A stretch of DNA of 13,956 nt from Solirubrobacterales bacterium. GTDB taxonomy: Bacteria; Actinomycetota; Thermoleophilia; Solirubrobacterales; Solirubrobacteraceae. Location of the stretch: the NCBI GenBank assembly GCA_026392325.1, contig JAPLCH010000088.1, positions 1 through 13,956 of the forward strand, read 5' to 3'. The notes below the pieces were generated by a model. That model did no database searches and was not told the origin of the DNA. It saw only the letters and a program-made list of their open reading frames with translations. Positions 1-6,014 of the stretch are shown one piece after another. A program made the position numbers and the translations under genes. Every line of letters begins with the position of its first letter. Position 1 is the first letter of the stretch.

Positions 1-39
1 AATGACAACGAGCGTGAACACGAGGGAAACGATGACTGA
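1..39 (+). CDS. Possible 3' end of an upstream gene (partial)
   Basis: Frame 1 is open from the first base to a TGA at 37-39 and would encode the charged tail NDNEREHEGNDD. It would overlap the ATG of the next gene (32) by 8 bp, the same geometry as the cofC/cofE overlap further on. The other two forward frames fit less well: one has a stop at 15-17 and the third is the frame of the next gene. With only 12 residues no function can be given. In comparable redox operons an FMN-binding protein could sit here, but nothing in the sequence shows that. It may also be chance. Confidence 0.35.
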   Translation, partial: NDNEREHEGNDD

Positions 40-466
40 AAATAGATCAACCACTGGACCACAGCGCAAGCGTCCGGCCCCGCGCAAGCGGATCGGCCCC
101 AGGCCCGTCTTTGCTGTCGGCATTGTCACCTTCGTCGCCTTCCTTCTGGTGCTCGGAATGCAGGTCGCTGCCGGCAAGGACCCTTCTCTGGGACACGGAA
201 AACAGAAGACCAAGGTCGTCCACCGCAAGGTGAAGCGGATCGTCATTACGAAGGTCTACGACCCCCCAGTCGTTTCAGACACCGGCGGCGACGGCGGATA
301 TTCAAGCGATGGCTACTCCAGCGGCGGATATTCCAACAGCGGCTCCTCGGGTACCTACTCTGGTGGCAGCTCGTCCAACTCGGGCAGCAGCAGCACCTAC
401 ACGGCGCCGGCGCCTACTTACAGTCCGCCTGCTCCAACCGTGTCAACAGGTTCATCCGGAGGCTGA
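32..466 (+). CDS. Small single-pass membrane protein with Ser/Gly/Tyr-rich tail, function unknown
   Basis: This 144-residue protein matches no family I recognise. The N-terminus is very basic (residues 11-24, many Arg/Lys/Pro). One hydrophobic segment at about 26-47 looks like a transmembrane anchor or uncleaved signal. A second basic stretch (57-74, KVVHRKVKRI) follows, then a low-complexity tail (84-144) of Ser, Gly and Tyr ending in Pro/Ala/Thr repeats. By the positive-inside rule the N-terminus should be cytoplasmic and the tail outside. The start at 32 is preferred over the in-frame ATG at 2 because GAGGG at 22-26 is well placed before it. The ApbE gene begins 4 bp after its stop, with that gene's GGAGG inside this gene's last codons, so the two are probably co-translated. 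No FMN-attachment motif (Asp-x-x-[ST]-G-A-[TS] type) is visible. It may be a scaffold or envelope partner of the redox proteins that follow. Confidence 0.75.
   Translation: MTENRSTTGPQRKRPAPRKRIGPRPVFAVGIVTFVAFLLVLGMQVAAGKDPSLGHGKQKTKVVHRKVKRIVITKVYDPPVVSDTGGDGGYSSDGYSSGGYSNSGSSGTYSGGSSSNSGSSSTYTAPAPTYSPPAPTVSTGSSGG
292..333 (+). repeat. 30-bp period repeat inside the tail of the small membrane protein
   Basis: CGGCGGATATTC occurs at 292-303 and again at 322-333, a perfect 12-bp match with a 30-bp period. It encodes two GGYS units ten residues apart (about residues 88 and 98). The surrounding DNA is a looser array of Gly/Ser/Tyr codons, which suggests the tail grew by short tandem duplication and may vary in length between strains. 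Confidence 0.5.
458..462 (+). promoter_or_regulatory. Ribosome binding site of the ApbE gene
   Basis: GGAGG lies 8 bp before the ATG at 471 and fixes that codon as the start. The reading frame stays open upstream to about 309, but that part only overlaps the previous gene in another frame. Confidence 0.75.
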
Positions 467-470
467 TCAG

Positions 471-1469
471 ATGGCATTGCCAGAGCACGACATCGAATTC
501 CACGCGATGGGATGTCTCCTGCGTGTTCTGGTCGGCCCTTCCATGGATGGAGCCTCCGCACCATCTCCCACACAGGCAGCCGAGGCAGTCAAGTCAACGA
601 TTGAGTCATTTGACCAGCAGATGTCGCGCTTCAAGGCCGACAGTGAGCTGACCTCACTCAACAATGACCCCCGAGAGACAGTGCCTGCCAGCGCGCTGCT
701 GCGCTCAGTCGTTTCTGCTGCCATCTGGGCCGCAGAAGAGTCCAATGGCCTCCTTGACCCAACACTTGTCACCGAGCTGGAGAAGGTCGGATACGCAAAT
801 ACGCTCCGCAACATGACCCCGGCTCCGCTTGCAGACGCTCTGATCTCAGCCCCTCCGTCTCGAGCGGCCGCGCCGCGGAGAGACTCTCAATGGAGGCAGA
901 TCAAGGTCGACAACCGGAATGGGACGATCAGCAGGCCCGTTGGGGTCCGTATCGACTCCGGCGGAGTAGGGAAAGGCCTGATCGCTGACGCGTGCGCATC
1001 CATGCTGTCTGACCGCGAGCGCTTTTGCGTGAATGCATCTGGTGACCTTCGCATTGGCGGCCGCGATGCAGCGGCTGACCCTTACCGCGTAACAATTGAA
1101 GACCCATTCGGCGGCGACCATCTGGCGGTCATCAGGGTCGGTCATGGTGCCGTCGCAACCTCAGGCATTGGCTCACGCCTCTGGGAGACGGACTACGGAT
1201 TCGCACACCACCTTCTTGACCCATCAACCGGCGAGCCTGCCTGGACTGGAGTAGTTCAGGTCACGGCAATGGCACCCACCGCACTGGAAGCAGAAACCCG
1301 TGCCAAGCAAGTACTGCTCGGCGGCCCACGGTCATCCCACCTGCTTGAGCTCGACGGTGGACTCGTCCTCCTCGACGACGGTTCGGTTGAGATGATCGGG
1401 CCCGTGGCCCAGGCAATGGAGCGACGGCACCTTCGCCTCGTCCACTCAGCAGAGAAAGATGCTGCGTGA
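471..1469 (+). CDS. apbE: ApbE-family FAD:protein FMN transferase
   Basis: This 332-residue protein belongs to the ApbE family, which transfers FMN from FAD onto a Thr or Ser of a target flavoprotein using Mg2+. Family blocks run in order: HAMGCLLRVLV (11-21), MSRFKADSELTSLN (51-64), DPTLVTELEKVGY (96-108), DSGGVGKGLIAD (162-173), VNASGDLRIGG (187-197), ATSG (229-232), HHLLDPSTGEP (246-256) and the closing metal-site helix near 269-280. Two points are odd. There is no signal peptide or lipobox, so it should be cytoplasmic, whereas many ApbE proteins are exported. The usual ADALAT-type metal motif reads AETRAK here, with Asp and Thr replaced by Glu and Lys; from memory similar forms occur in other actinobacteria. 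The start follows a strong GGAGG. Its stop overlaps the next ATG (TGATG), linking it to the ferric-reductase-like protein. No target flavoprotein is visible in the window. Confidence 0.88.
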   Translation: MALPEHDIEFHAMGCLLRVLVGPSMDGASAPSPTQAAEAVKSTIESFDQQMSRFKADSELTSLNNDPRETVPASALLRSVVSAAIWAAEESNGLLDPTLVTELEKVGYANTLRNMTPAPLADALISAPPSRAAAPRRDSQWRQIKVDNRNGTISRPVGVRIDSGGVGKGLIADACASMLSDRERFCVNASGDLRIGGRDAAADPYRVTIEDPFGGDHLAVIRVGHGAVATSGIGSRLWETDYGFAHHLLDPSTGEPAWTGVVQVTAMAPTALEAETRAKQVLLGGPRSSHLLELDGGLVLLDDGSVEMIGPVAQAMERRHLRLVHSAEKDAA

Positions 1470-2233
1470 TGATTCTCGCACTGACCAACCCTGATCCCCT
1501 CAAGTACAGCTGGTGGCTTGCAAGTCGCGCAGCAGGGATTACGGCATTCCTCTTCATCACACTTTCAACCATCCTCGGATTGGTCATGGCAAGCGGAATA
1601 ATCCGTAAGAAGGGCATCAAGGCGAAGCTCATGCCCGCCCACGAGTACATGGCTCTCTTCGCGCTCCTCGCGCTGGCCGTCCACGGACTCACCCTGCTCG
1701 GCGACAAATGGCTTAAGACATCGTTCGCTGGCATCGCAGTACCCGGTGTGATCGGCTACCGGCCATTCTGGGTGGCGATTGGAATAGTCGCCGGCTACAT
1801 CACGGCGCTTCTTGCCCTCTCCTTCTACGGACGCAAGTACGTCGGAGTCAAGCGCTGGCGGAAGCTGCACAGGCTGATCGTTGTCGTCTGGGTAATGGGA
1901 GTCGCGCATTCCCTTGGGGCGGGCACCGACGCGGGGACAACATGGTTCCGCATTGTGATCATCGCGAGCGTCGCCCCTGCCTTGTTCCTCACGCTCTACC
2001 GCTGGCTCCCAGAGGACAACCGGGACCGAGACATCACAGCACCGGGCACCCACGGGGACACGGTCATCGTCCACCCGCACGAACATGAAACCCCACCGCC
2101 CTCACGCTCAGGCAAGAGAGGTCCACGGGTAACAATTCCCGCCCCGTCTTCATCCTCAACGGCTGGACGTGAACGCGTAACCATTCCCGCACCTCCCGGG
2201 GACTCCGCGGCCCGGTCAGGACGACGCAGATGA
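1469..2233 (+). CDS. Ferric-reductase-like transmembrane haem protein
   Basis: This 254-residue membrane protein has five hydrophobic segments at about 17-42, 58-77, 98-119, 134-152 and 159-178. Four histidines, H58 and H72 on one helix and H134 and H147 on another, have the 13-14 residue spacing expected for two stacked b haems in the ferric reductase/NADPH oxidase/MsrQ-like fold. Unlike full NADPH oxidases it has no FAD or NAD domain, so electrons must come from a separate partner, plausibly the reductase and ferredoxin encoded directly downstream. After the last helix comes a hydrophilic tail of about 70 residues with an HPHEHE cluster and two exact copies of RVTIPAP (220-226 and 236-242), ending in basic residues. 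The ATG at 1469 overlaps the apbE stop; a GTG at 1466 is an equally possible start. Its own stop overlaps the next start as ATGA. Whether it reduces iron, a flavoprotein or another acceptor is not shown. Confidence 0.85.
   Translation: MILALTNPDPLKYSWWLASRAAGITAFLFITLSTILGLVMASGIIRKKGIKAKLMPAHEYMALFALLALAVHGLTLLGDKWLKTSFAGIAVPGVIGYRPFWVAIGIVAGYITALLALSFYGRKYVGVKRWRKLHRLIVVVWVMGVAHSLGAGTDAGTTWFRIVIIASVAPALFLTLYRWLPEDNRDRDITAPGTHGDTVIVHPHEHETPPPSRSGKRGPRVTIPAPSSSSTAGRERVTIPAPPGDSAARSGRRR
2126..2194 (+). repeat. Duplicated RVTIPAP motif in the cytoplasmic tail
   Basis: Codons at 2126-2146 and 2174-2194 both encode RVTIPAP, 48 bp apart. The two copies differ at the third base of several codons, so the peptide is kept while the DNA has diverged. 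That hints at selection for a short linear binding motif, although a 7-residue repeat is thin evidence. Confidence 0.45.
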
Positions 2234-3408
2234 CATCAACTCTTCTGGTTGGTGGCGGACTGGCTGCTCAACGCTGCGTGGAAACCCTCCGCCGCGAAGG
2301 AGACGACAGCAGAATCACGCTTGTTTGTGACGAACCACAACGCCCATACGACAGGCCCCCGCTCTCCAAAGAAGCTCTTTCAGAACCTGAGGTTCCCGAT
2401 ACCAGCCTTCGGCCCGAGGAGTGGTACGAAGAGCACGAAGTGAACCTGATCCTCGGAGACCCAGCCACAGACCTTGAGACTGGCTCAGGAACGGTTTGGC
2501 TCGCTTCAGGAGCCCAGCACTCTGCAGATCGGATTCTCCTCTCCACCGGCTCTGGGGCAAAGATGATCCCCGGGTTTGACGCTTTCACTAACTCTCATGT
2601 CCTCAGAAGCTATGCAGACGCACGCCTTCTCAGAGACGCTCTCACTCCAGGCTCAAAGCTCGCAATCATTGGCGCCGGATTCATTGGACTGGAAGTTGCC
2701 GCCACTGCCCGGAAGCTCGGCGTTGAAGTCACGATCATCGAGGCCGAGGATATTCCGCTCCGCGGGCTGCTCGGGCAAGAGCTCGGTACCTGGCTTGCAG
2801 AGTGGCACCGCAGTGAAGGCGTGGACCTCCGCTGCGGTACCGGAGTCGCCGGTCTTGTGGGCGACCGGACAGCTGAGGCACTCGTTCTGAGCGACGGAAC
2901 TGAACTTCCCCTGGACCACTTCCTCGTTGCGGTCGGAGCCGCACCCAACACCCAATGGCTTGCGAGCAGCGGGCTGAACATAGAGAACGGCGTGAAGTGC
3001 ACTTCGACGGGCCAGACTGAGGCCGCGGGGATCTGGGCGGCGGGCGACATGGCCTGCCACTGGGATGAACGCCTCGGCCGCCATCACCGAACAGAACACT
3101 GGGAGGCTGCTGCAGCTGAAGGTCGTGCGGCCGCCCGCGACATGCTGGGACTTGACCCGAAGCCAGGGCCAATGTCCTCCTTCTGGTCCGACATGTATGG
3201 AACCCGAATTCAACACCTTGGGCACTCGGCAGAGACCGACCGGCTCGAGGTGGACGGCGACCCCACAACCTTGGATTTCCAAGGCGTATGGTTCAACGGC
3301 GAAATGCCAACTGCAGCCATTGCAGTTGGACGACCACGAGCGATCCCCGCCCTGAGGAAGCTCTTCGCTACCCCCGAAAACATCACAACCCCCAAGAACG
3401 AGGTCTAA
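2230..3408 (+). CDS. FAD-dependent NAD(P)H:ferredoxin reductase-type oxidoreductase
   Basis: This 392-residue soluble flavoprotein belongs to the rubredoxin/putidaredoxin reductase type of pyridine-nucleotide-disulfide oxidoreductases, which pass electrons from NAD(P)H through FAD to a small Fe-S protein. Visible motifs are the N-terminal FAD Rossmann loop VGGGLAA (7-13), the subgroup signature PYDRPPLSK (40-48), a second Rossmann loop IGAGFIGLE (147-155) followed by an acidic residue at the end of the next strand (E171), which favours NADH over NADPH, and GIWAAGD (267-273) contacting FAD. The stretch HWEAAAAEGRAAARDMLG (290-307) and the C-terminal domain after it are typical of this subgroup. 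There is no redox-active CxxxxC pair. It overlaps the membrane haem gene by 4 bp (ATGA) and is followed immediately by the ferredoxin gene, so the two are probably partners. Such pairs often serve cytochromes P450, but none is in the window; the adjacent membrane haem protein is the more obvious acceptor. Confidence 0.9.
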   Translation: MTSTLLVGGGLAAQRCVETLRREGDDSRITLVCDEPQRPYDRPPLSKEALSEPEVPDTSLRPEEWYEEHEVNLILGDPATDLETGSGTVWLASGAQHSADRILLSTGSGAKMIPGFDAFTNSHVLRSYADARLLRDALTPGSKLAIIGAGFIGLEVAATARKLGVEVTIIEAEDIPLRGLLGQELGTWLAEWHRSEGVDLRCGTGVAGLVGDRTAEALVLSDGTELPLDHFLVAVGAAPNTQWLASSGLNIENGVKCTSTGQTEAAGIWAAGDMACHWDERLGRHHRTEHWEAAAAEGRAAARDMLGLDPKPGPMSSFWSDMYGTRIQHLGHSAETDRLEVDGDPTTLDFQGVWFNGEMPTAAIAVGRPRAIPALRKLFATPENITTPKNEV

Positions 3409-3615
3409 ATGAGTCTCCGCCCAGTAGTTGACGAGCATGAATGCGCACTCCACGGAGACTGCGCCGAAGTAGCGCCACAGGTATTTCGAATTGATGACGT
3501 AGCGGTTGTCATCGGAACCGGACCTGATGAGCTGATCATGGCCGCCGCAGAATCCTGCCCTTCAGTTGCCATCAGCGTCATTGACGAATCCACGGGAGAA
3601 CAGGTCTACCCCTAA
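3409..3615 (+). CDS. Small CxxHxxC ferredoxin, probably [3Fe-4S]
   Basis: The 68-residue acidic protein has the layout of short actinobacterial ferredoxins: C12-A-L-H15-G-D-C18 near the N-terminus and C50-P51 near the C-terminus. Three cysteines with His at the position of the fourth ligand suggest a [3Fe-4S] cluster, or a [4Fe-4S] cluster with an unusual fourth ligand, as discussed for mycobacterial CxxHxxC ferredoxins. The PQVFRIDD segment (23-30) and the final AISVID strand (54-59) fit the family. The ATG directly follows the stop of the reductase gene (TAAATG), with GAGG at 3400-3403 as a probable ribosome site. It should carry single electrons from the reductase, perhaps to the membrane haem protein of the same operon. 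It is the last gene of the operon. Confidence 0.88.
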   Translation: MSLRPVVDEHECALHGDCAEVAPQVFRIDDVAVVIGTGPDELIMAAAESCPSVAISVIDESTGEQVYP

Positions 3616-3616
3616 A

Positions 3617-3632
3617 CAGCAGGGTTGTGCTG
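3617..3632. terminator. Short hairpin between convergent genes, weak terminator candidate
   Basis: CAGCA (3617-3621) and TGCTG (3628-3632) form a perfect 5-bp inverted repeat with a 6-base loop, inside the 28 bp between the ferredoxin stop and the carboxyltransferase stop. Read on the minus strand the hairpin is followed by TTTA; on the plus strand it is followed by G-rich sequence. The stem is short, so it would at best be a weak terminator. Confidence 0.25.
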
Positions 3633-3643
3633 GGGGGAGTTCT

Positions 3644-5170
3644 CTAAACCGGTCGGACTGAACCGCGGCGCACGGGGCGTTCGCGGAAGCGACGCTGGGC
3701 CTGCTCAAAGCGCCGGACCAGATCGACTCGCAAGTCGTCCGGTTCCACTATCGCGTCGATCACGAGTTCAGAAGCGAGCCTGAGCAGGTCTATGTCCGCC
3801 GCGTATTCGTCGCGAAGCTCGGCAGTGACACGCTCACGTTCAGCAGGGTCCTCAATCGACTGAAGTCTGTTCAGGTGAACTGCGTTGACCGCGGCCTGGG
3901 GTCCCATCACCGCGATTGATGCGCCCGGGAGGGCGATCACACCATCAGGTTCAAAAGCGGGGCCGGCCATGGCATAAAGGCCAGCGCCGTAAGCCTTCCT
4001 GACGACAACTGAAATCTTCGGCACTGTTGCCTCGCTCAGAGCGGAAATCATCTTGGCCCCATGCCGAATGATCCCCTCCCGCTCTACCTTCGTGCCGATC
4101 ATGAAGCCTGGAACATCTGCGAGGAAAAGAATTGGAATCCCGAATGCATTGCAGAGGCTTATGTGTCGGGCGGCCTTGTCAGCCGAATCAACGAAGAGCA
4201 CGCCGCCCTTGAACTTCGGCTGGTTGGCCACAATTCCGATGGACTTTCCATCTAGACGAGCAAAGCCAACAATCAGCTCCTTGGCCCACCGGGCGTGAAT
4301 TTCATGGAAGGTGTCAGCGTCGATCACGGCTTCGATCAGCTCGCGCATGTCGAACGGCTGGTTCTCGTCTGCTGGCACGACACCCTCAAGCGTCAACCGC
4401 GACGGAGCTACAGGTTCAGCCACGGGCGCAAGTTCGTCCCATGTGGTTGGAAGGTAGGAGAGGTGGCGCTTGGCTACCTCAATTCCCTCCGCATCGTCCT
4501 TCACGAGCATGTGGCCACAGCCGGAAATACCCGTGTGCATCTTTGCTCCGCCCATCTCCTCCAATGTCACAGTCTCCCCAATGACCATCTCGGCCATTCG
4601 CGGCGACCCGAGGTACATGGACGCATTGCCCTCACGCATAATCACGACATCACAGAAGGCGGGAATGTAAGCGCCACCGGCAGCGCTGGGACCAAACAGA
4701 ACACAGACCTGAGGGACCAGGCCAGAGAGCTCCACCTGATTGAAAAAGATCCGCCCTGCGCCCCGCCGCCCCGGGAACATCTTGACTTGGTCCGTGATCC
4801 GCGCTCCAGCTGAGTCGACAAGGTAAACGAGCGGGATTCGACGCTCCAACGCCCTCTCCTGAATCCTGAGGATCTTCTCCACAGTCTTGGCTCCCCAAGA
4901 GCCGGCTTTGACTGTTGGGTCGTTCGCCATCACAGCCACAGGGCGACCATCAACAGTTCCGATGCCTGTGACAACACCGTCTGCCCCAAGCCCGTCCTCT
5001 TCCCAGTTCGCAAGGAGTGCCTCCTCTGTGAACGAGCCCTCATCGAGGAGGAGTGCAACTCTCTCTCGCACAGGCAGACGGCCTTGCTCAAGAGCCTTCT
5101 CATGGTGACGCTCAGGGCCGCCGGCAAGGCTACGGTCAGTGGCGCTCTGGACTGTGTGTTCGTCACTCAT
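3644..5170 (-). CDS. Acyl-CoA carboxylase carboxyltransferase (beta) subunit
   Basis: This 508-residue protein is a biotin-dependent acyl-CoA carboxylase carboxyltransferase, which moves carboxyl from carboxybiotin onto an acyl-CoA. Both halves of the tandem crotonase-like fold are present: YLVDSAGARI (116-125) and the oxyanion motif SAAGGAY (162-168) in the N-half, then VGFARLDGKSIGIVANQP (301-318), ADVPGFMIGT (351-360) and RKAYGAGLYAMAG (391-403) in the C-half. The first half resembles a mix of propionyl- and methylcrotonyl-CoA carboxylases and the second half is more PccB-like, so the substrate is unresolved. The frame is open upstream to 5350, but that stretch is antisense to the hydratase gene. 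ATG 5170 fits because the MSDEHT... N-terminus is of normal type and a -10-like TAGTCT lies 8 bp before it. No biotin carboxylase or biotin carrier gene is in the window, so the partner is encoded elsewhere. Confidence 0.92.
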   Translation of the reverse strand: MSDEHTVQSATDRSLAGGPERHHEKALEQGRLPVRERVALLLDEGSFTEEALLANWEEDGLGADGVVTGIGTVDGRPVAVMANDPTVKAGSWGAKTVEKILRIQERALERRIPLVYLVDSAGARITDQVKMFPGRRGAGRIFFNQVELSGLVPQVCVLFGPSAAGGAYIPAFCDVVIMREGNASMYLGSPRMAEMVIGETVTLEEMGGAKMHTGISGCGHMLVKDDAEGIEVAKRHLSYLPTTWDELAPVAEPVAPSRLTLEGVVPADENQPFDMRELIEAVIDADTFHEIHARWAKELIVGFARLDGKSIGIVANQPKFKGGVLFVDSADKAARHISLCNAFGIPILFLADVPGFMIGTKVEREGIIRHGAKMISALSEATVPKISVVVRKAYGAGLYAMAGPAFEPDGVIALPGASIAVMGPQAAVNAVHLNRLQSIEDPAERERVTAELRDEYAADIDLLRLASELVIDAIVEPDDLRVDLVRRFEQAQRRFRERPVRRGSVRPV

Positions 5171-5178
5171 CCCCCGGG

Positions 5179-5184
5179 AGACTA
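5179..5184 (-). promoter_or_regulatory. -10-like box of the carboxyltransferase gene, leaderless-type
   Basis: On the minus strand TAGTCT is followed by exactly 8 bases and then the ATG at 5170. No Shine-Dalgarno lies at a usable distance (only a G-run touching the ATG), so a leaderless or near-leaderless mRNA is likely. No convincing -35 box is seen. Confidence 0.5.
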
Positions 5185-5214
5185 GCCGCACCCCGCAAAC
5201 GCGCGAACCGTCGG

Positions 5215-5220
5215 TAGGCT
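5215..5220 (+). promoter_or_regulatory. -10-like box of the hydratase operon, leaderless-type
   Basis: TAGGCT is followed by 8 bases and the ATG at 5229, the same spacing as at the divergent carboxyltransferase gene. There is no Shine-Dalgarno and no clear -35 box. The two divergent -10 boxes stand about 30 bp apart within the 58-bp intergenic region 5171-5228. Confidence 0.5.
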
Positions 5221-5228
5221 GCCTCGAT

Positions 5229-6008
5229 ATGACCATGATCAGAACAGAGGACCGCGAAGCAGTCCGACACATCATTTTTGACCGCCCAGAGAAGCGCAAT
5301 GCGATGAACTCAGAGTTCATCTCAGAGCTCGACTCAGTGCTGCTTGACACTCAGTTCGACAGCTCTGTCCGATGCGTTGTAATCCGGGGTGATGGCCCAA
5401 TGTTCTCCGCTGGCATTGACACTTCAAGTCTTAGCGACTTCACTGGTGGACTTGAAACCTTGAGACCAACGCGTGATGCAATGATCCGCGCGTTCAACCG
5501 TTGTGAAGAGATGACCAAGCCCGTCATCTGCCAGGTCCACGGCGCCGCGATCGGAATGGCAATGGAGTTGACACTCGCCTGTGACCTGCGCGTGACAGCC
5601 GACGATGCCGTCTGGAGCCTGCCCGAAACCAGAATCGGGCTCATCCCGGATGTGGGCGGCTCGTCCAGACTTGGAGCCGTTGTCGGCCTTGGCCGAGCCA
5701 AGGAGCTGATCATGACTGGCAAGTTCCTCAATGGCACCGAGGCGGAACGAATTGGACTCGCCAACCGCGTCGCCCCCGTAGGCCAGCTTGAGGAAGCCAC
5801 TCAGGCACTGGTGGACGAACTGCTTGCCTGCGCCCCAATCGCAGTCGGGCTTGCCAAAAGGGTCCTTGACTCAGTCGCAAAGCCAAACCTGTCCCAGAAC
5901 CTTGAGCTGGAAGTCACCGCCCAGACTGTCTGCGCGGCAACAGAAGACTTCATCGAGGGAGCGACAGCAGTCGTCGAACGTCGTCCCCCAGCCTTCAAGG
6001 GGCGCTGA
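5229..6008 (+). CDS. Enoyl-CoA hydratase/isomerase (crotonase) family protein
   Basis: This 259-residue crotonase-fold enzyme probably adds water across an enoyl-CoA double bond. The CoA/oxyanion motif FSAGID (59-64) and the AAIGMAMEL block (106-114) are present. Both acid/base glutamates of true hydratases are kept, E113 (in MEL) and E133 (in PET), followed by IGLIPDVGGSSRL (136-148). The C-terminal RRPPAFKGR is a common ending in the family. The frame is open from 5139, but ATG 5229 is chosen because the -10-like TAGGCT lies 8 bp upstream and the earlier part overlaps the divergent gene. ATG 5235 is an alternative. A quinone-oxidoreductase-like gene follows after 6 bp. With a carboxyltransferase next door and HMG-CoA lyase nearby, methylglutaconyl-CoA hydratase is an attractive role, but general enoyl-CoA hydration in beta-oxidation is equally possible. 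Confidence 0.9.
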   Translation: MTMIRTEDREAVRHIIFDRPEKRNAMNSEFISELDSVLLDTQFDSSVRCVVIRGDGPMFSAGIDTSSLSDFTGGLETLRPTRDAMIRAFNRCEEMTKPVICQVHGAAIGMAMELTLACDLRVTADDAVWSLPETRIGLIPDVGGSSRLGAVVGLGRAKELIMTGKFLNGTEAERIGLANRVAPVGQLEEATQALVDELLACAPIAVGLAKRVLDSVAKPNLSQNLELEVTAQTVCAATEDFIEGATAVVERRPPAFKGR

Positions 6009-6014
6009 GCACGC

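Noticed and set aside
309..470. 54-codon upstream extension of apbE
   Set aside because: It overlaps the previous gene in another frame and is Ala/Arg/Pro-rich; the GGAGG before ATG 471 gives a better start.
2653..3453. 266-codon minus-strand frame opposite the ferredoxin reductase
   Set aside because: The composition is unlike a normal protein, there is no recognisable motif, and it is opposite a gene with clear FAD and NAD motifs.
4295..4813. 172-codon plus-strand frame inside the carboxyltransferase gene
   Set aside because: It is antisense to the conserved carboxyltransferase core including the SAAGGAY motif and has no family resemblance or start signals.
5171..5350. 60-codon upstream extension of the carboxyltransferase
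   Set aside because: It would be coded antisense to the hydratase N-terminus, is Ser/Arg-rich and unlike the family; ATG 5170 has a well-spaced -10-like box.
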